From Streptomyces sp. NBC_00271 (GTDB lineage: Bacteria; Actinomycetota; Actinomycetes; Streptomycetales; Streptomycetaceae), in the NCBI RefSeq assembly GCF_036178845.1, contig NZ_CP108070.1, forward strand, positions 2,914,001 through 2,978,000: a DNA stretch of 64,000 bases, written 5' to 3'. Shown in pieces: positions 20,477 through 30,267 of this stretch. A program made the position numbers and the translations under genes. The notes beneath the pieces are model-generated. The model was not told the origin of the DNA and did not search any database. It worked only from the letters and a program-made list of their open reading frames with translations. Numbering within the stretch: position 1 is the first letter of the stretch; each line of letters opens with the position of its first letter.

Positions 20477-21138
20477 GACGTGGCCCCGCTGTTCTGCGCC
20501 GCGGCCGCGGCGTCCGCCTCTGCGGACTCCCGGCGCACCGTGACGACGCGCTGGATCAGCGTGACGAGGCTGCCGACGGCGACGATCCACAGCGCGACGG
20601 GCAGCAGCCACTGGATGCCAGGCACCCCGAACTTGTGCAGCCCCGCGAGGCCCGCCGCGACCAGGGAGATCACCAGGCGCTCGGCGCGCTCGACCAGGCC
20701 GTTCACGGCGACGGGCAGGCCGATCGACTCGCCACGGGCCTTGGTGTACGAGACCACCTGGCCGCTGGCCAGACAGAAGATCGAGACGGCGCACAGGGCG
20801 TTGTTGTCGCCGCCGCCCGCGTACCAGAGCGCGAAACCGCCGAAGATCGCGCCGTCGGCGACCCGGTCGAGCGTGGAGTCCAGGAAGGCGCCCCAGCGGC
20901 TGGAGCGGCCGAGCTGGCGCGCCATGTTTCCGTCGACCAGGTCGGAGAAGACGAAGAGCGTGATGACGATCGTGCCCCAGAAGAACTCCCCCCGGGGGTA
21001 GAAGACCAGCGCGCCCGCCATGACTCCGGCCGTACCCAGGAGGGTGACCGTGTCGGGGCTTACCCCCCGACGGATGAGAAACGCGGCGAACGGTGTGAGG
21101 ACACGCGTGAAGAATGCACGCGCGTACTTGTTCAGCAT
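20473..21138 (-). CDS. CDP-alcohol phosphatidyltransferase, probable phosphatidylinositol (phosphate) synthase
   Basis: This integral membrane enzyme of 221 aa (240 if ATG 21195 is used) carries the complete CDP-alcohol signature D-x2-D-G-x2-A-R-x8-G-x3-D-x3-D, read as DLVDGNMARQL then SSRWGAFLDSTLD. Several hydrophobic helices follow, for example LVISLVAAGLAGLH. It is expected to join CDP-diacylglycerol with inositol (1-phosphate), feeding the two downstream genes. The chosen ATG at 21138 opens the conserved MLNKYARAFFTRVLTPFA segment and has GGAAGG just upstream; the ATG at 21195 gives a longer basic leader. It is the first gene of the three-gene overlapping operon. Confidence 0.9.
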   Translation of the reverse strand: MLNKYARAFFTRVLTPFAAFLIRRGVSPDTVTLLGTAGVMAGALVFYPRGEFFWGTIVITLFVFSDLVDGNMARQLGRSSRWGAFLDSTLDRVADGAIFGGFALWYAGGGDNNALCAVSIFCLASGQVVSYTKARGESIGLPVAVNGLVERAERLVISLVAAGLAGLHKFGVPGIQWLLPVALWIVAVGSLVTLIQRVVTVRRESAEADAAAAAQNSGATS

Positions 21139-21413
21139 GGCCTTCCCGAGGGTCGGTGTCGCCGCGCGGCCCCTGCTGGCCACCGGCTGGCCCATCGTAG
21201 CCACGCGCGCGCTTGTGCGACGGCCGGGCACCCGCACCCCGTGTCACGGTGGGATGCCATCGATGTCACGGCGGGATCGCGTCCCCCGTATGGACGCACC
21301 GTGACGCGAGTGCAAAGCTCGAAGACACCGCGGGCGTCATCGGAGCCGCACCGCACGCGGATCCGGCCACGCCCGCGCCCAAAGAGACCTCACCGTGCAC
21401 GGGAGGCAAGACC

Positions 21414-23609
21414 ATGGGCGACAAGGCGAACGCACACCCCGGAGCCGCCGGCAGGGCTACAGCGGCCGACCACCCCGCGTCCGTACGGAATGTGGTGCTG
21501 GTCGGCCACAGCGGATCCGGCAAGACGACATTGGTGGAAGCTCTCGCGCTGACGGCGGGAGCAGTGAACCGGGCGGGCAGGGTGGAGGACGGCACCGCCG
21601 TCTCCGACTACGACGAGATCGAGCACCGGCAGCAGCGCTCGGTGCAGCTGTCCCTGGTACCCGTCGACTGGGACGGATACAAGATCAACATCATCGACAC
21701 CCCCGGATACGCCGACTTCGTCGGGGAACTCAGGGCCGGTCTGCGCGCCGCGGACGCGGCCCTTTTCGTCGTCTCGGCCTCGGACGGGGTGGACGGCTCG
21801 ACCCGGATGGTGTGGGAGGAGTGCGCGGCGGTCGGCATGCCGCGCGCCATCGTGATCACCCACCTCGAGTCGGCGCGCGCCGACTTCGACGACATGACGC
21901 GGATCTGCGCCGAGGCCTTCGGCGCGGACGACCCCGACGCCGTACTGCCGCTGTACCTGCCGCTGCACGGCGCGGAGGGGCCCGACGGGCACGCCCCTGT
22001 CACCGGGCTGATCGGGCTCCTCACACAGCGGCTGTTCGACTACTCCTCCGGGGAGCGCAAGGAGGCCGAGCCGGGACCGGAGCAGCTGCCGCTGATCGAG
22101 GAGGCGCGCAACCGGCTGATCGAGGGGATCATCGCCGAGAGCGAGGACGAGACCCTCATGGACCGCTATCTGGGCGGCGAGCAGATCGACGTCAAGACGC
22201 TCGTGCAGGACCTGGAGCGGGCCGTGGCGCGCGGGGCCTTCTTCCCGGTCCTGGCGGCCGCACCCGCCGCCGAGGGCGCCCGCCAGGGGCTCGGCACCGT
22301 CGAGCTCCTGGAACTCGTCACGGGCGGCTTCCCGACCCCGCTGGAGCGCCCGGCGCCCACCGTGACGACACTGGAAGGCCTGGAACGCGAGGTCAAGGCC
22401 TGCGATCCGAACGGACCGCTGGTCGCGGAGGTCGTGAAGACGGCCAGCGACCCCTATGTGGGCCGGGTCTCCCTCGTCCGCGTCTTCTCGGGCACCCTGC
22501 GACCCGACGAGACGGTGCACGTCTCCGGGCACGGCCTCGGCGACCGCGGGCACGAGGACCACGACGTCGACGAGCGCGTCGGCGCCCTGTCCGCGCCGTT
22601 CGGCAAACAGCAGCGCTCCTTGACGCACTGCATCGCGGGCGACCTGGCCTGCGTGGCCAAGCTCAACCGGGCCGAGACCGGTGACACGCTCTCAGCCAAG
22701 GACGACCCGCTGCTGATGGAGCCCTGGCAGATGCCGGACCCGCTGCTGCCGCTCGCCATCCAGGCACACAGCAAGGCCGACGAGGACAAGCTCTCGCAGG
22801 GCCTGGGCCGGCTGGTCGCCGAGGACCCCACCATGCGCCTGGAACAGAACCAGAACACCCACCAGGTCGTTCTGTGGTGCCTGGGCGAGGCCCACGCCGA
22901 CGTCGCCCTGGAGCGGCTGCGCAACCGGTACGGCGTCCAGGTCGACGTGGTCCCGCACAAGGTCTCCCTGCGGGAGACGTTCGCGGACAGGGCCGCGGGG
23001 CGCGGCCGCCATGTGAAGCAGTCCGGCGGGCACGGGCAGTACGCGATCTGCGAGATCGAGGTCGAGCCCCTCCCGAACGGCTCGGGAATCGAGTTCGTGG
23101 ACAAGGTCGTCGGCGGGGCCGTGCCCCGGCAGTTCATCCCCTCCGTCGAGAAGGGGGTGCGGGCCCAGGCCGCCAAGGGCGTGGTCGCGGGCTATCCCCT
23201 CATCGACGTACGGATCACCCTGCTCGACGGCAAGGCGCACTCCGTGGACTCCTCCGACGCGGCGTTCCAGACCGCGGGCGCGCTCGCCCTGCGTGAGGCG
23301 GCCACCGACACCAGGATCCATCTGCTGGAGCCGGTGGCCGAGGTGACGGTCCTGGTCGGCGACGAGTACGTGGGCGCCGTGATGAGCGACCTGTCGGGGC
23401 GGCGCGGCCGGGTGGTCGGCACCGAGCAGGCGGGCGGCGGACGCACGCTCGTACGGGCCGAGGTCCCGGAGATCGAGATCGGGCGGTACGCCGTGGATCT
23501 GCGCTCCCTCTCGCACGGCACCGCACGCTTCAACCGCACCTACGCACGGCACGAGCCGATGCCGTCACAGATCGCCGAAAGGATGCGCGAACAAGCCCAG
23601 AACGCCTGA
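21414..23609 (+). CDS. Elongation factor G-like GTPase (EF-G2/FusA2 type)
   Basis: This 731-aa EF-G paralogue has all five EF-G domains. G1 is GHSGSGKTTLVEA (about residue 31). Switch II is DTPGYADFVGELRAGLRAAD. G4, normally NKxD, reads THLE in IVITHLESARADFDD, so the guanine-specificity motif is lost or altered. The C-terminal domains IV-V carry GHGQYAICEIEVEPL and MPSQIAERMREQAQNA. The ATG at 21414 has gggagg 7 nt upstream. The true translocase EF-G sits with str ribosomal genes in Streptomyces, so this is an accessory, possibly ribosome-recycling or stress-related, factor. It diverges from the pim operon. Confidence 0.9.
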   Translation: MGDKANAHPGAAGRATAADHPASVRNVVLVGHSGSGKTTLVEALALTAGAVNRAGRVEDGTAVSDYDEIEHRQQRSVQLSLVPVDWDGYKINIIDTPGYADFVGELRAGLRAADAALFVVSASDGVDGSTRMVWEECAAVGMPRAIVITHLESARADFDDMTRICAEAFGADDPDAVLPLYLPLHGAEGPDGHAPVTGLIGLLTQRLFDYSSGERKEAEPGPEQLPLIEEARNRLIEGIIAESEDETLMDRYLGGEQIDVKTLVQDLERAVARGAFFPVLAAAPAAEGARQGLGTVELLELVTGGFPTPLERPAPTVTTLEGLEREVKACDPNGPLVAEVVKTASDPYVGRVSLVRVFSGTLRPDETVHVSGHGLGDRGHEDHDVDERVGALSAPFGKQQRSLTHCIAGDLACVAKLNRAETGDTLSAKDDPLLMEPWQMPDPLLPLAIQAHSKADEDKLSQGLGRLVAEDPTMRLEQNQNTHQVVLWCLGEAHADVALERLRNRYGVQVDVVPHKVSLRETFADRAAGRGRHVKQSGGHGQYAICEIEVEPLPNGSGIEFVDKVVGGAVPRQFIPSVEKGVRAQAAKGVVAGYPLIDVRITLLDGKAHSVDSSDAAFQTAGALALREAATDTRIHLLEPVAEVTVLVGDEYVGAVMSDLSGRRGRVVGTEQAGGGRTLVRAEVPEIEIGRYAVDLRSLSHGTARFNRTYARHEPMPSQIAERMREQAQNA

Positions 23610-23766
23610 CAGTTCGACTCCCTTCACCCTCGGCGGGCGGCTTCGGCCGTCCGCCGACGAATGTCGGTCGCGGCCGATACTCTGGGAACTGATCAAGACG
23701 ATGACCTGATCAACAGGTGTGCGGGGCAGGGAAGTCGGGAAAGCCGCAGGAGCGGGGGCGGCGGCG

Positions 23767-25440
23767 ATGGGGGCGGAAGTGGCGTTCGACGGTTTCGATT
23801 TCACTCCCGGGGCGCAGGTGCCGCTCTCGGGTTCCGCGGGACAGACGGCGGCGACCTTCGCCCTGGCCTCGGCGGCGTACCGGGACAGCGATGTCGGCGA
23901 GATCCTCAAGGCGAACAACCAGTGGCACGAGTCCACCGTCAACCCGGGCCGCAAGTGGGCCACGATCTTCAGGCCCAACCTCGGCGAGGCCTTCGGGCGG
24001 GCGGTGGTGGACCGCATGCTGGGCGCCGGCCGCAAGCCCCTCATCCAGTCGTTCGGCACCGAGCCGCAGGTCGTCGTCGAGCACTGCCTCGCGGCGAACC
24101 GCATCCGCCGGGAGCGGGACAACTGGCTGTCGGCCGTCATGGTGCTGTGCGGTGTGCTGTTTCTGCCCGGGCTGCTGGTGTGGCTGCTGGTCTTCCAGCT
24201 CCGGTCCATGATCGCCAAGCAGACGAACAAGCGCGCCGGCGCCCTCGGCACCACGCTCCTGGTCGCCTTTGGCGCCCTCGCCGTGGTCTTCCTCGTCCGC
24301 ATGCCCTTCACCGGCTTCTGGGCCTGGTACGCGCGTGCGTCGGTGGTCCTCCCGGTGATCGGCTGGCTCTGGGCCAAGCAGATCTGCGAGCGGACCGCCA
24401 AGGACCTGCGCGCGCGCTGGGACAGCCTGCTGTCCGGCGGCGGCCTCGGCGCCAAGATCCCGGAGGCGGTGCCCGGCAGCCCGGGCGAGACGGCGGCCGA
24501 GCGGCTGCGCCAGGCCCTGGCCGCCCTCAGCGCCGAGCAGCAGTCCAACTCGGTGTTCTACGCCGGACCCAAGGGCATACTCGGCATGGGCACCCGCTGG
24601 GGCAGCTGGCAGCTCGCCGAGGACCTCGTCCCCAAGGACCCGGACAAGGAGATCCACCCCTTCCGCAGCTGGGACGTCGTCCGCAACATCCACGACAAGC
24701 TCCGCATGCTGGAGCGCGGCCCGCTCAACACCGGTGGTTTCCCCACCCCTTCGATCAAGCACTGGATCGTCTCGCCGATCGGTGAGAACGCCAAGGAGGT
24801 GTCCCGGCCGGGCGGCACGGACGTCGAGGCGTACACGATCAAGAGCCACGCCATACAGGACATCTGCAACAAGCAGCAGTTCGGCAGCGGCCAGCGGCAC
24901 TACCTCGGCGTGCAGTGGACGCTGTGGGACGGCCAGTTGATCATCACCATGCTGATCACCGTGACCGTGCTGCACGAGACGCTGCGCATCGAGGTCACCG
25001 GGCACGCCCTGGGTCCCGTGCACTCCCTGTTCACCAGCAAGCCCGAGGCCCCGACGAAAGAGGTCGCCAAGGCGGTCAAGTTCTGGGAGACCCGCAAGGT
25101 GAAGCTGCCGCTGGTCACCACGGACGAGGTCGTACGTCTCACCGCGCGCGCCCCGCTCACCGGGTACCCGCCGCTGCTGAACTGGCTCGGCGGCAAGCTG
25201 ACGCTCCCCGAGCCGTTCGGCCTGCGGCACGCGTGGGCCGACCAGCCCTGGCGGCACCGCTTCATGGCCGACGACGCGCTGCGGGCGGCCACGCCGGTGC
25301 TCCGTGTCGTGCACGCGGCGGCGATCAAGGTGCTGGACGAGAACGGGGTCGACACGGAGAAGTTCGGTAACCGGTCGGCGTTCCTCAGCACGGCGGTGCA
25401 GGATCCGTCGCCTCGGAAGGCGGACCTCTACGATGCGTGA
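23767..25440 (+). CDS. Conserved membrane protein, unknown function
   Basis: I do not recognise a named domain in this 557-aa protein. Residues 1-115 are soluble, with AATFALASAAYRDSDVGEIL. Three hydrophobic segments follow, about 121-144, 160-180 and 183-203, and then a ~350-residue soluble C-terminal part (GILGMGTRWGSWQLAEDLV, GQRHYLGVQWTLWDGQLIIT). The ATG at 23767 has caggagcggg upstream; a GTG at 23719 would add an Ala/Gly-rich leader without a ribosome site. It is alone on this strand, between the EF-G paralogue and a convergent HIT gene. Composition and codon use match the core genes. Confidence 0.8.
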   Translation: MGAEVAFDGFDFTPGAQVPLSGSAGQTAATFALASAAYRDSDVGEILKANNQWHESTVNPGRKWATIFRPNLGEAFGRAVVDRMLGAGRKPLIQSFGTEPQVVVEHCLAANRIRRERDNWLSAVMVLCGVLFLPGLLVWLLVFQLRSMIAKQTNKRAGALGTTLLVAFGALAVVFLVRMPFTGFWAWYARASVVLPVIGWLWAKQICERTAKDLRARWDSLLSGGGLGAKIPEAVPGSPGETAAERLRQALAALSAEQQSNSVFYAGPKGILGMGTRWGSWQLAEDLVPKDPDKEIHPFRSWDVVRNIHDKLRMLERGPLNTGGFPTPSIKHWIVSPIGENAKEVSRPGGTDVEAYTIKSHAIQDICNKQQFGSGQRHYLGVQWTLWDGQLIITMLITVTVLHETLRIEVTGHALGPVHSLFTSKPEAPTKEVAKAVKFWETRKVKLPLVTTDEVVRLTARAPLTGYPPLLNWLGGKLTLPEPFGLRHAWADQPWRHRFMADDALRAATPVLRVVHAAAIKVLDENGVDTEKFGNRSAFLSTAVQDPSPRKADLYDA

Positions 25441-25490
25441 GCCTCCGGCGGAGGAGCGGGATGGGCCGGTGCGCAGAGTGACGGTCGTCA

Positions 25491-25530
25491 GGGGCCGGTC
25501 GCGCAGTTCCCCGCGCTCCTGAAGGGGCGC
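25491..25530. repeat. Dispersed intergenic repeat, copy 4 (inverted)
   Basis: The reverse complement of the core, ggtcgcgcagttccccgcgc, followed by tcctgaaggggcgc. It sits just after the stop of the 557-aa protein gene and before a terminator hairpin. Confidence 0.8.
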
Positions 25531-25534
25531 ATCG

Positions 25535-25562
25535 ACGGGGCGCCTGTCAGCAGGCGCCCCGT
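25535..25562. terminator. Bidirectional terminator between convergent genes
   Basis: A 12-bp perfect stem acggggcgcctg/caggcgccccgt with a 4-nt tcag loop, followed by ttgaa on the + strand. It ends 6 nt before the HIT gene stop. Confidence 0.85.
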
Positions 25563-25567
25563 TTGAA

Positions 25568-26116
25568 CTAGTGCGTCGGCCAGGCCTCTGCCAGCATCTT
25601 GCGGGTGTCGGCCAGGAGCTGCGGGAGCACCTTGGTGTGGCCGACGACCGGCATGAAGTTGGTGTCGCCGCCCCAGCGGGGGACGATGTGCTGGTGGAGA
25701 TGGGCGGCGATGCCCGCGCCCGCCACCGTGCCCTGGTTCATGCCGATGTTGAAACCGTGCGCGCCCGAGGCGGTGCGCAGCGCGGTCATCGCCTGCTTGG
25801 TCAGCTCCCCGAGCTCGGCGGTCTCCGGGTCGGTCAGGTCGGTGTAGTCCGCGACATGGCGGTAGGGCACGACCATGAGGTGGCCGCCGTTGTACGGGTA
25901 CAGGTTGAGCACCGCGTACACCTGCTCACCGCGCCTCACGATGAGCCCGTCCTCGTCGGACTTGGCGGGGATCGAGCAGAACGGACAGCCGTCGTCGGCC
26001 CCCGGGCCGGTGGGCTTGTTCTCGCCCTGGATGTAAGCCATCCGGTGGGGCGTCCACAAGCGCTGGAACGCGTCCTGCGTTCCCACTCCGATCTGCTGCT
26101 CCGGCTCACTCGTCAT
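25568..26116 (-). CDS. HIT-family protein (histidine triad nucleotide hydrolase)
   Basis: The 182-aa protein has the histidine triad AHLHQHIVPRW near residue 140 and an N-terminal CPFCSIPAKSDEDGL, where the two cysteines may bind zinc. NLYPYNGGHLMVVPYRHVADY is typical of AP4A-phosphorylase-like/HIT actinobacterial proteins. It should hydrolyse a nucleotide phosphoramidate or dinucleoside polyphosphate; the exact substrate is not visible. I used ATG 26116 (MTSEPEQQ); ATG 26128 would add MLHH. Neither has a strong ribosome site. It diverges from the potassium channel gene, 80 nt apart. Confidence 0.9.
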   Translation of the reverse strand: MTSEPEQQIGVGTQDAFQRLWTPHRMAYIQGENKPTGPGADDGCPFCSIPAKSDEDGLIVRRGEQVYAVLNLYPYNGGHLMVVPYRHVADYTDLTDPETAELGELTKQAMTALRTASGAHGFNIGMNQGTVAGAGIAAHLHQHIVPRWGGDTNFMPVVGHTKVLPQLLADTRKMLAEAWPTH

Positions 26117-26195
26117 GTGGTGCAGCATATTGCTTCGCCCGTTCGCGGCGTGTCGGCGGGGCTCTGCCGAATGCTCGCCGGGCCAAGCTGGGCCG

Positions 26196-26882
26196 ATGGA
26201 CGACGACAGCCGACAGGCCCGGTGGGAAAGGCGCACCGAGGTCCCGCTCAGCCTGGCCTCGGCGTTGTTTCTCGCCGCGTACGCCGTCCTGGTCCTCGGG
26301 CACACGCTGCCCGCCGTCTGGCGACAGGTCTGTGTGGCGGCGATGCTGGCCGCATGGGCGCTGTTCGGCGTCGACTACGCGGTGCGCTGGGGTCTGAGCG
26401 GACAGCGCCTCGGCTTCATCCGCGCGCACCCGGTGGACACGGTGGCGCTCCTGCTGCCGCTGCTGCGTCCGCTGCGCATCGTCAAGGTCTACGAGGCCGT
26501 ACAGCGTCATCGTGGGGAGCCCCGTCTCTCCTTGCATGCGCGCGTGGTCTTCTACGCGGGGTTGTCGGCCGCGCTGCTCGGCTTCGCGGGCTCCCTCGCC
26601 GTCTACCAGCAGGAGCGCGGGGCGCCGGGCGCCTCGATCCGGACGTTCGGGGACTCGGTGTGGTGGACCTGCACCACGCTCACGACGGTGGGGTACGGAG
26701 ACGTGGTGCCGGTGACCCCGATGGGGCGCACGATCGCGTCGGTGCTGATGGTGGGCGGTCTGGCGCTGCTCGGCGCGGTGACCGGCTCGTTCTCGTCCTG
26801 GCTGCTCCAGGTGTTCGCGCGCGAGGACGAGAACGACGGGGACTACGGGGACAGGGGCAGGAAAAGGCCCCCGGGGAGCTGA
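26196..26882 (+). CDS. Two-pore-helix type potassium channel protein
   Basis: This 228-aa membrane protein ends in a K+ channel pore: the helix FYAGLSAALLGFAGSLAVYQ, a pore helix WWTCTTLTTVGYGD with the selectivity filter TVGYGD, and a last helix IASVLMVGGLALLGAVTGSF. Before it are two or three further hydrophobic segments and PLLRPLRIVKVYEAVQRHRG, a short basic S4-S5-like linker, so a voltage-sensor-like arrangement is possible but S4 has few charges. ATG 26196 is chosen (MDDDSRQARWERR); no strong ribosome site is seen. The stop codon lies inside the terminator hairpin. Confidence 0.9.
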   Translation: MDDDSRQARWERRTEVPLSLASALFLAAYAVLVLGHTLPAVWRQVCVAAMLAAWALFGVDYAVRWGLSGQRLGFIRAHPVDTVALLLPLLRPLRIVKVYEAVQRHRGEPRLSLHARVVFYAGLSAALLGFAGSLAVYQQERGAPGASIRTFGDSVWWTCTTLTTVGYGDVVPVTPMGRTIASVLMVGGLALLGAVTGSFSSWLLQVFAREDENDGDYGDRGRKRPPGS

Positions 26883-26898
26883 GCTCTCCGGGGGCCTT
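26864..26898. terminator. Terminator overlapping the channel stop codon
   Basis: The 17-bp stem has left arm aaggcccccggggagct and right arm agctctccgggggcctt, with one G-U pair. The TGA of the channel gene (26880-26882) is within the loop region. It serves the channel gene and, from the other side, thrS. Confidence 0.85.
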
Positions 26899-26945
26899 GC
26901 GTCACCTGCGCGTCAAAGAGGCACCGGACGCGTCGGACCTGCGCG

Positions 26946-28922
26946 TCAGACCTGCGCGCGCTCCTCGACGACCTTCATGATCTTGGCGATCGCCTCGTCG
27001 ACCGGGATGCCGTTCTCCTGCGAGCCGTCGCGGTAGCGGAAGGAGACGGCGCCGGCCGCCATGTCCTCGTCGCCCGCGATGACCATGAAGGGCACCTTCT
27101 GCTTCTGGGCGTTGCGGATCTTCTTCTGCATACGGTCGGAGGATCCGTCGACCTCGACCCGCAGCCCCTTCTTCTTCGCCTCGGTGGCGAACTTCTGCAG
27201 GTACTCCACGTGCGCGTCGCCGATCGGGATGCCGACCGCCTGCACGGGCGCCAGCCAGGCCGGGAACGCGCCCGCGTAGTGCTCGAGGAGCACCGCGAAG
27301 AAGCGCTCGATGGATCCGAACAGCGCGCGGTGGATCATCACCGGACGCTGCTTGGAGCCGTCGGGGCCGGTGTACTCCAGGTCGAAGCGCTCCGGCAGGT
27401 TGAAGTCCAGCTGCACGGTCGACATCTGCCAGGTCCGGCCGATCGCGTCCTTGGTCTGGACGGAGATCTTCGGACCGTAGAACGCGGCGCCGCCCGGGTC
27501 CGGGACGAGCGGGAGGCCCTGCTTCTCGGCCACCTGCCGCAGCGTCTCGGTGGCCTCCTCCCAGACCTCGTCGGAGCCGACGAACTTCTCCGGGTCCTTG
27601 GTGGAGAGCTCCAGGTAGAAGTCGGTCAGGCCGTAGTCGCGCAGCAGGTTCAGGACGAAGGTGAGCGTCTTGTCGAGCTCCTCCGCCATCTGCTCCTTGG
27701 TGCAGTAGATGTGCGCGTCGTCCTGCGTGAAGCCACGGGCGCGGGTCAGGCCGTGCACGACGCCCGACTTCTCGTACCGGTACACGGTCCCGAACTCGAA
27801 GAGGCGCAGCGGCAGTTCACGGTACGAGCGGCCGCGCGCGTCGAAGATCAGGTTGTGCATCGGGCAGTTCATGGGCTTGAGGTAGTAGTCCACGCCCTCG
27901 TCGAGCTGCATGGGCGGGTACATGCCGTCGGCGTACCAGTCCAGGTGGCCCGAGGTCTCGAAGAGCTTCCCCTTCGTCGCGTGCGGGGTGTAGACGAACT
28001 CGTAGCCCTCTTCCTCGTGGCGGCGCCGCGAGTAGTCCTCCATGACCCGGCGGATGATGCCGCCCTTGGGGTGGAAGACGGCGAGGCCCGAGCCGATCTG
28101 GTCCGGGATGGAGAAGAGGTCCAGTTCGCTGCCCAGCTTGCGGTGGTCGCGCTTCTCGGCCTCCACGAGGAAGTCGAGGTGCGCCTTCAGCTCCTCCTTG
28201 GAGGGCCAGGCGGTGCCGTAGATGCGCTGGAGCATCGGGTTCTTCTCGCTGCCGCGCCAGTACGCGGCGGCGTTGCGCATGAGCTTGAACGCCGGGATGT
28301 TGCGGGTGGTGGGCAGGTGGGGACCGCGGCAGAGGTCCTTCCAGCACAGCTCGCCGGTCTTGGCGTCGAGGTTGTCGTAGATCGTCAGCTCGCCGCCGCC
28401 GACCTCGACGTCCGCGCCGTCGTCCGAGGACGCGGAGCCCTTGATCCCGATGAGCTCCAGCTTGTACGGCTCGGCGGCGAGCTCCTCGCGGGCGTCCTCG
28501 TCGGTGACCACACGACGGGAGAAACGCTGACCGCGCTTCTGGATCTCCTGCATCTTCTTCTCGATGGCCTTGAGATCCTCGGGCGTGAACGGCTTCTCGA
28601 CGTCGAAGTCGTAGTAGAAGCCGTCCTTGACCGGCGGGCCGATGCCCAGCTTGGCCTCGGGGAAGAGTTCCTGCACGGCCTGCGCCATGACGTGCGCGGT
28701 GGAGTGGCGCAGGATGTTGAGGCCGTCCTGGGAGGAGATCTCGACGGGCTCGACCTCCTCGCCGTCCCGCACCTCGTACGCGAGGTCCTTCAGCTCGCCG
28801 GCCACGCGGGCCGCGACGATGGTGCGCTCGCCCGTGAAGAGGTCGGCGGCCGTAGTGCCCGTCGTCACCACGCGCTCTTCCCGCTCGGAATCGCGTTGGA
28901 TGATCACACGGACGTCTGACAC
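26946..28922 (-). CDS. thrS: Threonyl-tRNA synthetase
   Basis: ThrRS (658 aa) charges tRNA-Thr. Order: N-terminal TGS domain (to about 65), editing domain with [15 protein letters not shown] (zinc-type HxxxH), class II core with motif 2 [20 protein letters not shown], zinc-ligand region [12 protein letters not shown], motif 3 [13 protein letters not shown], and the anticodon-binding domain. The start is GTG 28922 with AGGAGAG 4 nt upstream; a longer frame to 28952 is not needed. No T-box leader is seen in the 118 nt upstream. Confidence 0.98.
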   Translation of the reverse strand: MSDVRVIIQRDSEREERVVTTGTTAADLFTGERTIVAARVAGELKDLAYEVRDGEEVEPVEISSQDGLNILRHSTAHVMAQAVQELFPEAKLGIGPPVKDGFYYDFDVEKPFTPEDLKAIEKKMQEIQKRGQRFSRRVVTDEDAREELAAEPYKLELIGIKGSASSDDGADVEVGGGELTIYDNLDAKTGELCWKDLCRGPHLPTTRNIPAFKLMRNAAAYWRGSEKNPMLQRIYGTAWPSKEELKAHLDFLVEAEKRDHRKLGSELDLFSIPDQIGSGLAVFHPKGGIIRRVMEDYSRRRHEEEGYEFVYTPHATKGKLFETSGHLDWYADGMYPPMQLDEGVDYYLKPMNCPMHNLIFDARGRSYRELPLRLFEFGTVYRYEKSGVVHGLTRARGFTQDDAHIYCTKEQMAEELDKTLTFVLNLLRDYGLTDFYLELSTKDPEKFVGSDEVWEEATETLRQVAEKQGLPLVPDPGGAAFYGPKISVQTKDAIGRTWQMSTVQLDFNLPERFDLEYTGPDGSKQRPVMIHRALFGSIERFFAVLLEHYAGAFPAWLAPVQAVGIPIGDAHVEYLQKFATEAKKKGLRVEVDGSSDRMQKKIRNAQKQKVPFMVIAGDEDMAAGAVSFRYRDGSQENGIPVDEAIAKIMKVVEERAQV

Positions 28923-29040
28923 CGGTCTCTCCTGACTGAAGGGGACGCGCACCTTCTCTTACGTACGCAATACAAGGGCGATCGTACCGAGCCCGGGGTG
29001 CCCTCCGCGAAACGGTTACCGGCAAAGCTCCACAAAGCCC

Positions 29041-30267
29041 TCAGTCCCCGCTGCACGCCTCCTCGAAGAAGTCCAGGTTCTCCTGGAGCGACTTCATCAG
29101 CCGGTCCCGCTCGGCCTCGTCCACCTGCACCGGTACGACCCCGGAGGCGTCGGTGAGCCTGCGGAAGCCGCCGCGGCTCTCCAGCCGCCCCAGCACCCGC
29201 ACCGGCAGCCCCACCAGATGGGCGTGGCCCGCTATCCGGTACGCCTCCTCGTCGAGCGTCATACGGACGTGCTGGACCTCCGCTCCCGCGATCACCCGCA
29301 GCCGTACGGTGCCCTCGCTGCGCGGCTGGGACCTGCGCATCCGCACCACGGCGCCGGTGAGGCGCACCGGTACGGACGGTTCGGCGCGCAGATAGCGGGC
29401 CCCGGCCTCGCGCAGGACGGGCAGGTCGCCGGGCGAGAACTCGACGGCCTCGTCGGGCGCCGCACAGCCCTCGGGGACCCCGGCGGCGGGCGCCCACTCG
29501 ACGGCGATCCGGGCGCCCTCCGTGCCGCGCACGAGGGCGACGACGGCCTCGGTGAGTTCATGGCTGACGCCCGCCTCGACGGCCGCGTCGAAGGCGTCCA
29601 TGCCGCCGGTGGCCCGCTGGTAGTCGATGGCCTCGCGGGCGGCGTACAGCGCCTGGTGCAGGCGTACGGACAGCGGCCGGCCGGTGTCGACGGGCACGAA
29701 GGCGGTGAGCCGGCGCCCGCCGGGGTCGGCGCCGACGAGGACGTTCTCCAGGGAAGCGGCGGCGGGCCTGCGGTGGCGGGCGCCGTAATAGCCCGCACGC
29801 GCGCGTGTGGCGAGCGCCGCCGCGAGCAGCATCGAGCGGGCGGCCGAGCGCAGCCGCTCCTCCACGCTCCAGGACGTGGCGCCCACGGGTCCGGTCGGCA
29901 CATCGCGCCACCAGCGGATCTCGTCGCTGGGCACGGCGAGGGCGACCAGGACGTCGCGCGCGGACGGCGCGCCGCTGCGGGAGAGCGCGAGGAGCGCCTC
30001 GCCGAGGAGGTCGTCGCTGTCGGGGAAGGCCCGGTTCTCCGGCACGAGCAGGCTCGTGCCGCCGCCACCGGGCCCTGGTGGGGTCCACCGGCCGTACCGT
30101 CCGGCCGCTCCGCCGCGGCGCTGCCAGCCGTGGCGGTGCAGCAGCGCGCTGAGGACGGCGGGGTCGACCTGACCCGGCTCGGGCGGCTCGGTCCAGTGGG
30201 ACTCGACGGGGTGCGGCCTGACCGGCCGGAGCGGTTCGCCGATGGAGTCGATGGGGCGGTGTGTCAA
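29041..30267 (-). CDS. Conserved actinobacterial protein of unknown function, coupled to a DUF4365 gene
   Basis: The 408-aa soluble protein has no domain I recognise. It has an N-terminal HP-rich stretch, a central helical part (SVEERLRSAARSMLLAAALA; YYGARHRRPAAASLENVLVG), and a C-terminal beta-rich part including LPVRVLGRLESRGGFRRLTD, which ends NLDFFEEACSGD. The start is TTG at 30267 with GGGAGG 6 nt upstream. This TTG overlaps the stop of the preceding gene as TTGA, so translation is very likely coupled. The longer frame to 30927 only shadows that gene. It probably acts with the DUF4365 protein. Confidence 0.8.
   Translation of the reverse strand: MTHRPIDSIGEPLRPVRPHPVESHWTEPPEPGQVDPAVLSALLHRHGWQRRGGAAGRYGRWTPPGPGGGGTSLLVPENRAFPDSDDLLGEALLALSRSGAPSARDVLVALAVPSDEIRWWRDVPTGPVGATSWSVEERLRSAARSMLLAAALATRARAGYYGARHRRPAAASLENVLVGADPGGRRLTAFVPVDTGRPLSVRLHQALYAAREAIDYQRATGGMDAFDAAVEAGVSHELTEAVVALVRGTEGARIAVEWAPAAGVPEGCAAPDEAVEFSPGDLPVLREAGARYLRAEPSVPVRLTGAVVRMRRSQPRSEGTVRLRVIAGAEVQHVRMTLDEEAYRIAGHAHLVGLPVRVLGRLESRGGFRRLTDASGVVPVQVDEAERDRLMKSLQENLDFFEEACSGD

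Noticed and set aside
28923..29040. T-box leader ahead of thrS
   Set aside because: The 118-nt gap is too short and lacks the T-box sequence; also none is expected outside ileS in Streptomyces.
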